From Nocardioides sp. Root122 (GTDB lineage: Bacteria; Actinomycetota; Actinomycetes; Propionibacteriales; Nocardioidaceae), in the NCBI RefSeq assembly GCF_001425025.1, contig NZ_LMDE01000001.1, positions 354,751 to 418,750 of the forward strand: 64,000 nucleotides of DNA, in the 5' to 3' direction. Both the position numbers and the translations under genes were made by a program. Under the pieces are notes generated by a model that did no database searches, had not been told where the DNA came from, and saw only the letters and a list, made by a program, of their open reading frames with translations. Shown in pieces: positions 55,440-64,000 of the stretch (positions are counted from its first letter, which is position 1; each line of letters opens with the position of its first letter).

Positions 55440-55479
55440 TCCGCGGTCAGCCGGGGATCACTGTCGGAGGCAGGGCGGC

Positions 55480-56916
55480 TCAGTCGCCGGCCCGCCAGGA
55501 GCGTACGGCGGCGGCGAGGGCGATCGAGAGGACGGCGAGCGCCGCCAGGAGCGCCGAGCGCGCCGCGACCGGGGCCGAGGTCACCGCGTTGACGGCCTGG
55601 TAGACGGTCATCAGCAGCGCGGCGCCGAGGGCGGAGCCGATCCGCTGCCCGGTCTGCAGCGCGCCACCGGCCGCGCCGCCCATCTCGGGCGGCACGTTGT
55701 CGAGGCTGAGGGTGAAGTTCGGCGAGATGACCCCGCCGCCGCCGATGCCGGCGAGGAACATCGCCGGGGCGAGCGTCCACCACAGGGTGTCGGAGGGCGA
55801 CGTGACCAGCCACGCCGCGAGGGCGGTGCCGGTCATCATCACCGACAGCGCGACCAGGGTGACCCGGCGCCCGACGCGCCCGACGAGCCGTCCGGCCAGG
55901 GGTGAGGTGACGGCGGCGCCGAACGCGAAGGGGGTCATCAGGAGTGCGGCCTGCAGCGGGGTGAAGCCCTCACCCTCCTGGAGGTGGACGGAGAGCACCA
56001 GGAAGATGCCGGTGAAGCCGGTGAAGTAGAGGGTCCCGACGAGCAGGCCGTTGGCATACCCGGGCAGCCCGCGCAGCAACGAGACGTCGAGCAGCGGCGG
56101 CCGGCCACGGCCCACCGTGTGCACCTCCCAGCGCACGAACCGCCAGGCCAGCACAGGGAAGGCGATGAGCAGCACGAGCGGCAGCCCGGCGCCTCCCTCC
56201 AGGCTGATCAGCGGGTAGAGCACGGACAGCACCGCGAGGCCGAGCAGGAGCGCGCCGGGGAGGTCGACGCGGGGGTCGTCGCGCGCGCCCTCCTCCCGGG
56301 GCGGGTTGTCCGGCACCAGGCGGCGGATGAGCACCAGCGCGACGAGCCCGATCGGGACGTTGACCAGGAACAGCGAGCGCCAGCCGCGCTCGTCCCCGAG
56401 CAGCCCGATGAGCGTCCCGCCGATCAGCGGCCCGGTGGCCGAGGCGACGGCCACGGTGAAGCCGAACATCCCGAACGCCCGGCCGCGCTCCGGCCCGCGG
56501 AACAGCTGCTGGATCAGCCCGGAGTTCTGCGGGGTGAGCAGTCCTGCGCTGGCGCCCTGGGCGAGGCGGGCGACGACGATGGCAGCGGCGTTGGGAGCCA
56601 GCCCGACCGCCGCGCTCGACACGATGAAGCCGAGCAGGCCGATCGTCATCATCCGGCGCCGGCCGTGGGCGTCACCCAGCCGCCCGCCGGCCACCAGGGT
56701 CATGCCGAAGGCCAGGGCGTAGCCCGAGACCACCCACTGCACCGTGGCGGCGCTGGTGTCGAGACCCGCCCGGATGGAGGGGACCGCGACGTTGACGATG
56801 GTGACGTCGAGCAGCGACATGAAGCCGACCACCAGCGAGACCGCGAGGATCCGCCAGCGGCGCGGGTCGGGCTCGTACGTCGACTCGTCCGTCGGCTCCC
56901 GGGTCTTCTCGGTCAT
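55480..56916 (-). CDS. MFS drug transporter, DHA2 (14-helix) type
   Basis: A 478-residue efflux protein. The N-terminus is short and charged, then helix 1 holds LLDVTIVNVAVPSI, diagnostic of DHA2. Motif A is GGRLGDAHGRRRM, motif B-like ARLAQGASAGLLTPQNSG, and motif C GFTVAVASATGPLIGGTL. Fourteen hydrophobic segments follow. ATG 56916 was chosen (MTEKTREPTDES). The substrate is unknown. It is convergent with purB, and there is no nearby regulator. Confidence 0.9.
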   Translation of the reverse strand: MTEKTREPTDESTYEPDPRRWRILAVSLVVGFMSLLDVTIVNVAVPSIRAGLDTSAATVQWVVSGYALAFGMTLVAGGRLGDAHGRRRMMTIGLLGFIVSSAAVGLAPNAAAIVVARLAQGASAGLLTPQNSGLIQQLFRGPERGRAFGMFGFTVAVASATGPLIGGTLIGLLGDERGWRSLFLVNVPIGLVALVLIRRLVPDNPPREEGARDDPRVDLPGALLLGLAVLSVLYPLISLEGGAGLPLVLLIAFPVLAWRFVRWEVHTVGRGRPPLLDVSLLRGLPGYANGLLVGTLYFTGFTGIFLVLSVHLQEGEGFTPLQAALLMTPFAFGAAVTSPLAGRLVGRVGRRVTLVALSVMMTGTALAAWLVTSPSDTLWWTLAPAMFLAGIGGGGVISPNFTLSLDNVPPEMGGAAGGALQTGQRIGSALGAALLMTVYQAVNAVTSAPVAARSALLAALAVLSIALAAAVRSWRAGD

Positions 56917-57002
56917 CGACGCCCAGCCTTGCACCCCGGAGCCAGCGCGGGCCCACCCCGAGGGGCTCACCGCGGAGGCAGGTCCCGTCGCATGATGGGG
57001 GC

Positions 57003-57272
57003 GTGAAGGCGGTGCAGGCACGGGTCAGCGGGCGGGTGCAGGGCGTGTCGTTCCGGTGGTACACCCAGGAGCAGGCCCGCTCGCTCGGGGTCGTCGGCTG
57101 GGTGCGCAACGAGCCCGACGGCTCCGTGCTGCTCCACGCCGAGGGCGAGCCCGAGGCCGTCGACGCCCTCGTCGCGTGGTGCCACCACGGACCAGCCCTC
57201 GCGCGGGTGTCGGGCGTGGCGGTCCGCGACGCGAGCCCGAGCGGTGCCGACGGCTTCGACGTGCGCTACTGA
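57003..57272 (+). CDS. acyP: Acylphosphatase
   Basis: An 89-residue enzyme that hydrolyses acyl phosphates such as acetyl phosphate or 1,3-bisphosphoglycerate. The signature GRVQGVSFRWYTQ has the phosphate-binding Arg at residue 18, and GWVRNEPDGSV carries the catalytic Asn at residue 36. Both key residues are present and the length is typical. The GTG start is short-spaced from any -10 signal; AGGTCCC is not a good ribosome-binding site. It is divergent from the MFS gene. Confidence 0.95.
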   Translation: MKAVQARVSGRVQGVSFRWYTQEQARSLGVVGWVRNEPDGSVLLHAEGEPEAVDALVAWCHHGPALARVSGVAVRDASPSGADGFDVRY

Positions 57273-57416
57273 CCCCCTCCGGCCGCGGAGTGGCCGGGAT
57301 CTCGTCGCCGTCGGCTTCACCTGCACGGCCCGGCCGCCCGAGACTGGAGGGATGAACACCCCACGGCGTTCCTCTCCTCCGCTGCGCTCCCCCGAACAAC
57401 ACCGCGGGGACCCCGC

Positions 57417-57965
57417 ATGACCGCCCCCGTCACCGTGTCCGTCACCCGTCACGTCGACCCGTCGCGCACCAGCGAGATGCTCGCCTGGGTGCAGGCGGGG
57501 ACGTCGCTGGCCGAGAAGTTCGACGGCTTCCTCGGGTCGGGGTGGGTCCGCCCGAGCGAGGAGTCCCCCGACTGGCACATGCTCTACCGCTTCGCCGACG
57601 CCGACGCCCTCGCGGTGTGGGAGGCCTCCCCGCAGCGGGCCTGGTGGCTCGAGGCCGCGCAGGGCGACGTGGAGGAGAAGCAGCGTGAGCGGCGTACGGG
57701 CATCGAGGGGTGGTTCGACGAGCCGGCCTCAGTCGAGTCGCTCAGCGCCGCTCCGGTCGCACCGCCGCGCTGGAAGCAGATGGTGGTGATCTTCCTGGTC
57801 TTCCTCCCGCTCAGCCTGACCGCCAACGTCATCGCCTCGCACACCATCGCCGACTGGCCGCTCGTGCCGCGGGTCGTGCTCGTCACCACCGTGATGACGC
57901 CGCTGATGACCTACGTCTTCCTGCCGTGGATCACCCGCAAGATGTCGTGGTGGTTGCACCGCTAG
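57417..57965 (+). CDS. ABM-domain protein with two membrane helices
   Basis: A 182-residue protein with two parts. Residues 1 to about 100 form an antibiotic biosynthesis monooxygenase (ABM)-like dimeric alpha/beta barrel domain (VTVSVTRHVDPSRTSEMLAW, then GFLGSGWVRPSEESPDWHML, YRFADADALAVWEASP). Residues about 121-143 and 150-170 are hydrophobic helices that anchor it in the membrane. This combination is known from several bacteria. Substrate is unknown. It stands alone between acyP and the serine hydrolase. Confidence 0.75.
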   Translation: MTAPVTVSVTRHVDPSRTSEMLAWVQAGTSLAEKFDGFLGSGWVRPSEESPDWHMLYRFADADALAVWEASPQRAWWLEAAQGDVEEKQRERRTGIEGWFDEPASVESLSAAPVAPPRWKQMVVIFLVFLPLSLTANVIASHTIADWPLVPRVVLVTTVMTPLMTYVFLPWITRKMSWWLHR

Positions 57966-58062
57966 GTCTGCGCGGCGAGTTGGTGCGGCCTGACGAGGAA
58001 GCACCCGGCACCTTGTCGTGATCGACCAACCCGGCGGCGGCCGCGGTTCCTAGCGTGGCCGT

Positions 58063-59451
58063 ATGAGTGATCTGGAACACGTCGGCGAGTGGGTCGAGTC
58101 CCGTCTGCCGGAGCTGCTGGAGAAGTACGGCGTGCCCTCTGCCGCGTGGGCCGTCCTGCACGACGGTGAGGTGGTCGACGGCGCCGCCGGCGTGCTCCAC
58201 CTGGGCACCGGCGTGACCGCCACCGCCGACTCGATCTACCAGATCGGCTCGATCACCAAGCTCTGGACGAGCAGCCTGGTGATGCGCCTGGTCGACGAGG
58301 GCCTGGTGGACCTCGAGGAGCCGGTGCGCACCTACCTCCCCGACTTCGCCATCGCCGACGAGGCGGCCGCCGCGCTCATCACCGTGCGGCAGCTGCTCAG
58401 CCACACGGCCGGCTTCGAGGGCGACATCTTCACCGACACCGGCGTCGGCGACGACTGCATCGAGAAGTACGTCGCCACGCTGGCGGAGGTGCCGCAGCTC
58501 TTCCCGCCCGGTGAGCAGTTCTCGTACAACAACGCCGGCTACTGCCTGCTGGGCCGACTGGTCGAGGTGGTGCGCCAGACGACGTACGACGAGGCGCTGC
58601 GGGAGCACCTCGTCGGGCCGCTCGGCCTCACCCACACCGCGGTCAGCGTCTACGAGGCGATCATGCACCGCGTGGCCATGGGCCACGTCGAGGCCTCGCC
58701 CGAGGAGGGGCTGCAGCCCGCGCCCTTCTGGTCGATGGCCCGCTCCAACACCCCCGCCGGCACCCTGCTCTCGATGCGGCCGCGCGACCTCGTCGAGTTC
58801 GCCCGGATGCACCTCTCCGACGGGCGCAGCGCCGACGGCACCCAGGTCCTCGCGGCCGGCACCCCGGCGCGCATGCAGGCGCGTGAGGTCGACCTCCCCG
58901 AGCTCGGCCTGATGGGCACCTCGTGGGGCCTCGGGTTCGAGCGCTTCGACACCCCCGACGGCGAGATCGTCGGCCACGACGGCAACACCATCGGCCAGGG
59001 CGCCTTCCTGCGGATGGTGCCGGCCACCGGCACCGCCGTCGCGCTCCTCACCAACGGCGGTGACGTCTTCGGCCTCTACCACGAGGTGGTCGGCCACGTG
59101 CTCCGCGAGCTCGCGGGGATGGCGCTGCCGGAGCTGCCGCACCCGCCTGCCGACCCGGAGCCGGTCGACGCGTCGCGCTTCCTCGGGACCTACTCCACCG
59201 AGCTCTACGACCTGACCGTCAGCCAGGACGACGACGGTCGGGTGTGGATCGAGCAGGTGCCCAAGGGCCTCCTCATCGAGATGGGCGGGCAGCACGAGCG
59301 CACCGAGCTCGTGGGCTACCGCGACGACATGCTCATCCCGCTCGAGGCGGACCGCGGCATGTTCATGCCCCACGCGTTCGTGGGCGACGACGGCGAGGGC
59401 CACGCCCTCTACCTCCACCTCGGCCGCGCCGTGCGTCGCGCCGGCGCCTGA
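58063..59451 (+). CDS. Serine hydrolase, beta-lactamase/class C penicillin-binding family
   Basis: A 462-residue beta-lactamase-fold serine hydrolase. The nucleophile motif SxxK is SITK at 63-66 and the second motif YxN is YNN at 155-157; VGHDGNTIGQ near 303-312 takes the place of the KTG motif (HxG type). The C-terminal 90 residues form a lipocalin-like domain as in esterase EstB relatives. No signal peptide is seen. It directly precedes an oligopeptide ABC operon (32-base gap), so it may act on imported peptides or D-amino acid amides. Confidence 0.85.
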   Translation: MSDLEHVGEWVESRLPELLEKYGVPSAAWAVLHDGEVVDGAAGVLHLGTGVTATADSIYQIGSITKLWTSSLVMRLVDEGLVDLEEPVRTYLPDFAIADEAAAALITVRQLLSHTAGFEGDIFTDTGVGDDCIEKYVATLAEVPQLFPPGEQFSYNNAGYCLLGRLVEVVRQTTYDEALREHLVGPLGLTHTAVSVYEAIMHRVAMGHVEASPEEGLQPAPFWSMARSNTPAGTLLSMRPRDLVEFARMHLSDGRSADGTQVLAAGTPARMQAREVDLPELGLMGTSWGLGFERFDTPDGEIVGHDGNTIGQGAFLRMVPATGTAVALLTNGGDVFGLYHEVVGHVLRELAGMALPELPHPPADPEPVDASRFLGTYSTELYDLTVSQDDDGRVWIEQVPKGLLIEMGGQHERTELVGYRDDMLIPLEADRGMFMPHAFVGDDGEGHALYLHLGRAVRRAGA

Positions 59452-59483
59452 CCACCCTCCTCCCGAGCCGGAACGAGCCAGCC

Positions 59484-61118
59484 ATGAAGCAGACCACTGT
59501 CCGCAACCCCGTCCGTACGTCCGTCCTCGCGGCCCCCGTCGCCGCGTCCCTCGTCGTGCTGCTCGCCGCGTGCGGGGGCGGGAGCGGCGCCTCGGGAGGA
59601 GGGCAGGGCGGGGGCGACGCGTCGTACGTCGACGACGCGACGTTCACCCTCGGCATGTCGTCCGACCCGGGCAACCTCGACCCGGTGATGGGTGCCGGCA
59701 CGTCGCTGTTCACCGTGACCCAGTTCGCCTACGACCCGCTGGTGAGCGTCGACGGCGAGACGGGCGAGATCCAGTCACAGCTGGCCACCGAGTGGGACGT
59801 GCAGGGCACCACCGTGACGCTCACGCTGGCCGACGGCATCACCTGCGCCGACGGCACCGAGCTGACGGCCGGAGCCGTCGCCGACAGCCTCAACTTCGTC
59901 ACCGACCCCAAGAACCAGAGCCCGTTCCTCGGCACCTTCATCCCGGTCGGGGCCAAGGCGAGCGCGGACGACGCGAGCCGCACGGTCACCCTCGAGCTCG
60001 ACTCGCCCGCGCCGTTCGTGCTCAACGGCCTCGGCAACCTGCCGATCGTGTGCCCCTCCGGCACCGAGGACCGGTCCTCCCTGCGCCAGGCCACGGCCGG
60101 CACGGGACCCTACGAGCTGACCGAGGCGGCACCCGGCGACCACTACACGTACACCCTGCGCGAGGGCTACACGTGGGGCCCGGACGGTGCGACCACCGAC
60201 GAGAAGGGCCTGCCGGCCACCGTCGTCGTGCAGGTCGTCGAGAACGAGTCGACCGCCGCCAACCTGCTGCTCTCGCGCGGCCTCAACGCCGCCTCCGTCT
60301 CCGGGCCCGACGCCCAGCGCCTCGACAAGTCCGGCCTGTTCAGCGCCGACTCGCCGGCCGTGGCCGGCGAGCAGTGGTACAACCACGCGGACGGGCGGGT
60401 GACCAGCGACCCCGACGTCCGGATGGCGCTCACGCAGGCCCTCGACCTCGACGAGCTGCAAGGTGTGGTGACCTCCGGCGAGGGCAGCACCCCGACGGTG
60501 CTCGCCGCCAACGAGCCCGTCGCCTGCCCGGGCGACTCGGTGTCGGGCTCCCTGCCCGCGCACGACCCGGACGCCGCCGCGGCCCTGCTCGACGACGCCG
60601 GCTGGTCCGAGGGCAGCGACGGCGTACGGACCAAGGACGGCAAGCCGCTCGCGGTGACCTTCCTCTACCAGAACAACCTCGGCAGCAGCGGTGACGCCGC
60701 TGCCGAGCTGGCCGTGCAGCAGTGGAAGGAGATCGGCGTCGACGCCACGGCGAAGGCGCAGAACGAGACCACGCTGACGGGGACGATCTTCGGTGCCGGC
60801 GACTGGGACGTGGCCTGGGTCGCGCTCAACGTGAGCAGCCCCGACCAGCTGGTGCCCTTCCTGTCCGGCCCCGCCGCGCCCGACGGCACCAACTTCTCCG
60901 CGATCTCCAACCCCGACTACGAGTCGGCGGTCAAGGAGGCCACGCAGCTGACCGGCACGGAGGGCTGCGACACCTGGCTCGAGGCCGAGTCCGGCCTGAT
61001 CGCGAACGCCGACATCGTGCCGTTCGCCGCGACGCAGGCGCGCACCTTCGGCGCCGGCGCGGAGTTCGCGGTGCCCGGCCAGCTGCAGCCGCTCTCGATC
61101 CGGATGCTGGCCGAGTAG
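59484..61118 (+). CDS. Oligopeptide ABC transporter substrate-binding lipoprotein
   Basis: A 544-residue family 5 binding protein (DppA/OppA type). The signal peptide ends in the lipobox LLAAC with Cys30, followed by a Gly/Ser-rich linker. The mature part has TLGMSSDPGNLDPVMG near 53-68 and ATAGTGPYELTE near 206, both typical of SBP_bac_5. It captures peptides or similar molecules and hands them to the permeases encoded just after it. Only 4 bases separate its stop from the next start. Confidence 0.92.
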   Translation: MKQTTVRNPVRTSVLAAPVAASLVVLLAACGGGSGASGGGQGGGDASYVDDATFTLGMSSDPGNLDPVMGAGTSLFTVTQFAYDPLVSVDGETGEIQSQLATEWDVQGTTVTLTLADGITCADGTELTAGAVADSLNFVTDPKNQSPFLGTFIPVGAKASADDASRTVTLELDSPAPFVLNGLGNLPIVCPSGTEDRSSLRQATAGTGPYELTEAAPGDHYTYTLREGYTWGPDGATTDEKGLPATVVVQVVENESTAANLLLSRGLNAASVSGPDAQRLDKSGLFSADSPAVAGEQWYNHADGRVTSDPDVRMALTQALDLDELQGVVTSGEGSTPTVLAANEPVACPGDSVSGSLPAHDPDAAAALLDDAGWSEGSDGVRTKDGKPLAVTFLYQNNLGSSGDAAAELAVQQWKEIGVDATAKAQNETTLTGTIFGAGDWDVAWVALNVSSPDQLVPFLSGPAAPDGTNFSAISNPDYESAVKEATQLTGTEGCDTWLEAESGLIANADIVPFAATQARTFGAGAEFAVPGQLQPLSIRMLAE

Positions 61119-61122
61119 ACCC

Positions 61123-62142
61123 GTGACCACCACGTCGACCCCGACGCTCGCCGACGCAGCGTCCACCAGCGCGGCCGCCGCGCCGCGCTGGTGGGAGCAG
61201 CCGTGGGTGCTCTTCGCCGCGCGCCGCGCGCTCCGGCTGCTGGTGTCGGTGTGGGTGCTGGTCACCGCGTCCTTTGCGATGATCCACCTCATCCCGGGGG
61301 ACCCGGTCCGCGGCGCCCTCGGCCCCACGGCCCCCGCGGCCCTCGTGGAGGCGCGGCGCACGGCACTCGGCCTCGACGACCCGCTGCCCGTGCAGTACCT
61401 CCACTACCTGCAGGGGTTGTTCACCGGTGACCTCGGCACGTCGCTGATCTCGCAGCTGCCGGTCGTCGACGTGGTGGGCCAGCGGCTCCCGGCGACCCTC
61501 GCGCTCGCGGTGCTCGCGTTCCTCGCCTCGGTCGCGGTCGCGGTGCCGCTCGGCACCCTGCTGGGCGTGCTCACCCGCCGCGGCCACGGCCGGCGCACCG
61601 AGCTCGCCTTCACCACCACGAGCATCGTGGTGGCGACGGTGCCCGACTTCCTGATCGGCGTCGCGCTGGTCTACGTCTTCGGCGTCGAGCTCGGCTGGCT
61701 CCCCGTCGCGGGCAACGCCTCGGCGGAGGCCTACGTCCTGCCCGTGCTGTCGCTGAGCATCGGCCCGGCGGCCATCCTGGCCCGGATCGTGCGCGTCGAG
61801 ATGGTCACCGTGCTCGAGGCCGACTACATCCGTACCGCGCGCGCCAAGCGGCTGCGCGCCCGGCGCATCCACCTCCGGCACGCGCTGCCCAACGCGCTCA
61901 CGTCGGCGCTGACCCTGGGCGGGCTGCTGCTCGGCTCGATGGTGGCCGGCACGGTCCTGGTGGAGAACGTCTTCGCCTGGCCGGGCCTCGGCAGCACGAT
62001 CGTCAGCTCGATCCTCAACAAGGACTACCCCGTCGTGCAGGCGATCGTGCTCGTCTACGGCCTCGGCGTGCTGCTGGTCAACACGGCCGTCGACGTCTCC
62101 CTGGCCCTGCTCGACCCGCGCTCGATGATCAGGGAGGGCTGA
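61123..62142 (+). CDS. Oligopeptide ABC transporter permease (DppB-like)
   Basis: A 339-residue permease with six hydrophobic segments. IHLIPGDPVRGALGP (about 49-63) is the DppB-type segment after helix 1, and the EAA loop appears as ADYIRTARAKRLRARRIHLRH (about 234-254), which contacts the ATPase. GSMVAGTVLVENVFAWPGLG is the usual penultimate stretch. GTG start, 4 bases after the binding-protein gene. It pairs with the DppC half of the following fused gene. Confidence 0.92.
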   Translation: MTTTSTPTLADAASTSAAAAPRWWEQPWVLFAARRALRLLVSVWVLVTASFAMIHLIPGDPVRGALGPTAPAALVEARRTALGLDDPLPVQYLHYLQGLFTGDLGTSLISQLPVVDVVGQRLPATLALAVLAFLASVAVAVPLGTLLGVLTRRGHGRRTELAFTTTSIVVATVPDFLIGVALVYVFGVELGWLPVAGNASAEAYVLPVLSLSIGPAAILARIVRVEMVTVLEADYIRTARAKRLRARRIHLRHALPNALTSALTLGGLLLGSMVAGTVLVENVFAWPGLGSTIVSSILNKDYPVVQAIVLVYGLGVLLVNTAVDVSLALLDPRSMIREG

Positions 62143-62145
62143 GCA

Positions 62146-64000
62146 GTGGCGAGCGACCACGGTCGGGCCCGACGCTGGCGCGGCGTGCTGACCACTCCCG
62201 TCGGTCTGACCGCCGCGGTGCTCCTGGTGGCGGTCGCCGTCCTCACCGTGCTGGGTCCGGTGCTGTGGGGGACGAGCGCCGACGCCGTCGACACCCGTGA
62301 CGTGCTGGCCACGCCGTCGCCCGAGCACTGGGCGGGCACCGACAACCTCGGCCGCGACATCCTCGCGCGCACGCTGGTCGCGACCCGGCTCTCCATGGTG
62401 CTCGCCGTGTGTGCGATCACCGTGGCCGTGGCGGCCGGGCTGCTGCTCGGCGCCGCGCCCTACCTCCTCGGCGGTCGCGCCGGTCGGCTCGTGTCCGCTG
62501 CGGTCAACGTCGCGGTGGCGTTCCCGGGACTGCTGCTCGCCCTGTTCTTCGCCGTCGTGTTCGGCGTGGGTGCGACGGGTGCGGTGATGGCCGTCGGCCT
62601 GGCCGGCGCGCCCGTCTTCGCCCGGCTCACCCAGACGCTCGTGGCGCAGGTGGCGGGACGCGACTACGTCTCGGCCGCCCGGGTCGCGGGCGTGGGCCGG
62701 CTGCGGATCCTGCTCCGGCACGTGCTGCCCAACATCGCCGAGCCCCTGGTCGTCAACGCGACGATCGGTGCGGGCGGCGCGCTGCTCGCCTTCTCCGGTC
62801 TGTCCTTCCTCGGCCTCGGCGTGCAGTCGCCGGCGTACGACTGGGGGCGGCTGCTCTACGACGGCATCAGCGCCATCTACGTCAACCCCGCCGCGGCGCT
62901 GGCGCCGGGCCTTGCCGTGCTGCTCGCCGGGCTCGCCTTCAACCTCTTCGGCGAGTCCGTCGCCAAGGGCTTCGGGGTCCCGGTGCTGGTGGGCGCGCCC
63001 GAGCTGCGCAGCCGCGGCCGAGCGGCCGCCGCCGCAGCCGATGCCCCGACAGGGACGGACGGGGACCCGGACGAGGCCGCGGACGACGTCGTCCTGGAGG
63101 TCCGCGACCTCGAGGTGGTCTTCCCGACCGCGACCGGGACGGTGCGCCCGGTGCGCGGCGTCAGCTTCGACGTACGACGGGGTGAGGCGGTCGGGGTGGT
63201 GGGGGAGTCCGGGTCGGGCAAGTCGCTCACCGCCCTCGCCGTCTCCCGCCTCGTCAGCGAGGACGGCACGGTGCGCGCGGGGCGGCTCCGCTTCCTCGAC
63301 CAGGACCTCACCGCGCCGGACTCGCCCGCGCTGCGACGGATGCTCGGCACCAGCCTCGCGATGGTCTTCCAGGACCCGATGACGTCCTTCAACCCGACGC
63401 GGCGCATCGGCCGGCAGCTGGCCGAGGTGGCGACCGAGCACCAGGGACTCGGCCGGGCGGAGGCCCTGGGCCGGGCCGTGGACCGGCTCGACTCGGTGCG
63501 GATCCCCGACGCGGGCCGGCGTGCCCGCCAGTACCCCCACGAGTTCTCCGGCGGCATGCGCCAGCGGGCCATGATCGGCATGGGCCTGATGGGGACGCCC
63601 TCCCTCGTCGTCGCCGACGAGCCCACCACCGCGCTCGACGTGACCGTGCAGCAGCAGGTCCTCGACCTGCTCGCCGAGATCCGCGCGGCCGACGACGTCG
63701 CACTGGTGCTGATCAGCCACGACGTCACCGTCGTCGCCGAGGTCTGCGACCGCGTCCTGGTGATGTACGCCGGCCGCATCGTGGAGGACGTGTCCGCCGC
63801 CGGCCTCGCCACCCGCGCCCAGCACCCCTACACCCGCGCGCTCGTGGCCGCCGTGCCCCACATGGACACCGACCTCGACCAGCCGCTCGCCACCATCCCC
63901 GGCCGGCCCGTCGACCCGGCCGAGGTCCCCGCCGGCTGCGCGTACGCCGCCCGCTGCCCGCTGGCCGACGCCCGCTGCCGTGCCGAGGACCCGCCGCTCG
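62146..64000 (+). CDS. Fused oligopeptide ABC permease (DppC-like) and ATPase (DppD-like), 3' end outside the window
   Basis: The frame opened by GTG 62146 runs to the edge of the window (618 codons) without a stop. Residues 1 to about 290 are a DppC-like permease (WAGTDNLGRDILARTLVATR, EAA loop GRDYVSAARVAGVGRLRILL, FSGLSFLGLGVQSP). An Ala-rich linker (about 291-305) leads into a DppD-like ATPase with Walker A GESGSGKS (about 351-358), signature EFSGGMRQRAMIG and Walker B VVADEPTTALD. The C-terminus has YAARCPLADARC, the OppD/DppD iron-sulfur-like Cys motif. Such fusions exist but are less usual than separate genes. A second ATPase probably follows. Confidence 0.9.
   Translation, partial: MASDHGRARRWRGVLTTPVGLTAAVLLVAVAVLTVLGPVLWGTSADAVDTRDVLATPSPEHWAGTDNLGRDILARTLVATRLSMVLAVCAITVAVAAGLLLGAAPYLLGGRAGRLVSAAVNVAVAFPGLLLALFFAVVFGVGATGAVMAVGLAGAPVFARLTQTLVAQVAGRDYVSAARVAGVGRLRILLRHVLPNIAEPLVVNATIGAGGALLAFSGLSFLGLGVQSPAYDWGRLLYDGISAIYVNPAAALAPGLAVLLAGLAFNLFGESVAKGFGVPVLVGAPELRSRGRAAAAAADAPTGTDGDPDEAADDVVLEVRDLEVVFPTATGTVRPVRGVSFDVRRGEAVGVVGESGSGKSLTALAVSRLVSEDGTVRAGRLRFLDQDLTAPDSPALRRMLGTSLAMVFQDPMTSFNPTRRIGRQLAEVATEHQGLGRAEALGRAVDRLDSVRIPDAGRRARQYPHEFSGGMRQRAMIGMGLMGTPSLVVADEPTTALDVTVQQQVLDLLAEIRAADDVALVLISHDVTVVAEVCDRVLVMYAGRIVEDVSAAGLATRAQHPYTRALVAAVPHMDTDLDQPLATIPGRPVDPAEVPAGCAYAARCPLADARCRAEDPPL

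Noticed and set aside
60931..63861. Open frame of 976 codons antisense to the peptide ABC operon
   Set aside because: The composition (His, Arg, Asp, Gly-rich low complexity) is that of a GC-rich shadow frame; the plus strand encodes clear transporter domains.

Overview
The window is one contiguous piece of a very high-GC actinobacterial chromosome. Gene content and style suggest Nocardioidaceae (Nocardioides-like): GTG/TTG starts are frequent, many GTGA/ATGA start-stop overlaps couple genes, several starts look leaderless, and class I lysyl-tRNA synthetase, DUF3151, SigE-family sigma factors and WXG100-like proteins are present. This placement is inference from gene content; there is no rRNA here to test it. 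I saw no tRNA, rRNA, CRISPR array, transposase or integrase.

Layout. 1-2.4 kb: the 3' part of a DEAH helicase, a DivIVA-like coiled-coil protein and a cysteine-free HesB-like protein. 2.4-12 kb: an aerobic cobalamin cluster. cobH-cobIJ-cobM lies on the minus strand behind one cobalamin riboswitch, cobN-cobF on the plus strand behind a second, and a short cobG and a GNAT gene sit between them. 12-15 kb: clpB with a HspR (HAIR) operator, bracketed by two repeat doublets, then a globin remnant. 15-31 kb: a WXG100-like/propeller protein with a lipoprotein partner, DoxX, an FAD oxidase, an ArsR/SRPBCC pair, two candidate sigma-B targets (hemerythrin and SDR), a GAF histidine kinase, a small metabolic operon and an ABC-2 exporter.

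31-56 kb is mostly conserved core: pyrE, DedA, TrmH, two duplicated sigma/sensor pairs, fba, a monocarboxylate symporter with its DUF3311 partner, DUF3151, lysS, purA-purD and purB. As I recall, fba, purA, DedA, pyrE, a TrmH-type methylase and clpB also lie near each other in Mycobacterium tuberculosis, so this looks like ancestral order rather than an island. 56-64 kb: an MFS pump, acylphosphatase, a serine hydrolase and an oligopeptide ABC operon whose second permease is fused to an ATPase and runs off the right edge.

The most unusual feature is a family of short imperfect palindromes of about 40 bp. It starts near GGTTTCGAGGCTCGC and ends near CACCTCAACCACCGAG. I count nine clear copies plus degenerate ones between 2.4 and 15 kb. 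Some lie between genes and some form head-to-head doublets. Three insertions are translated in frame: two inside CobN and one in the CobI/CobJ interdomain linker. Others supply stop codons (clpB, the globin remnant; a related element ends the epimerase gene). This resembles the protein-coding palindromic elements of Rickettsia and deserves a genome-wide look. No transposase that could move them is in the window.
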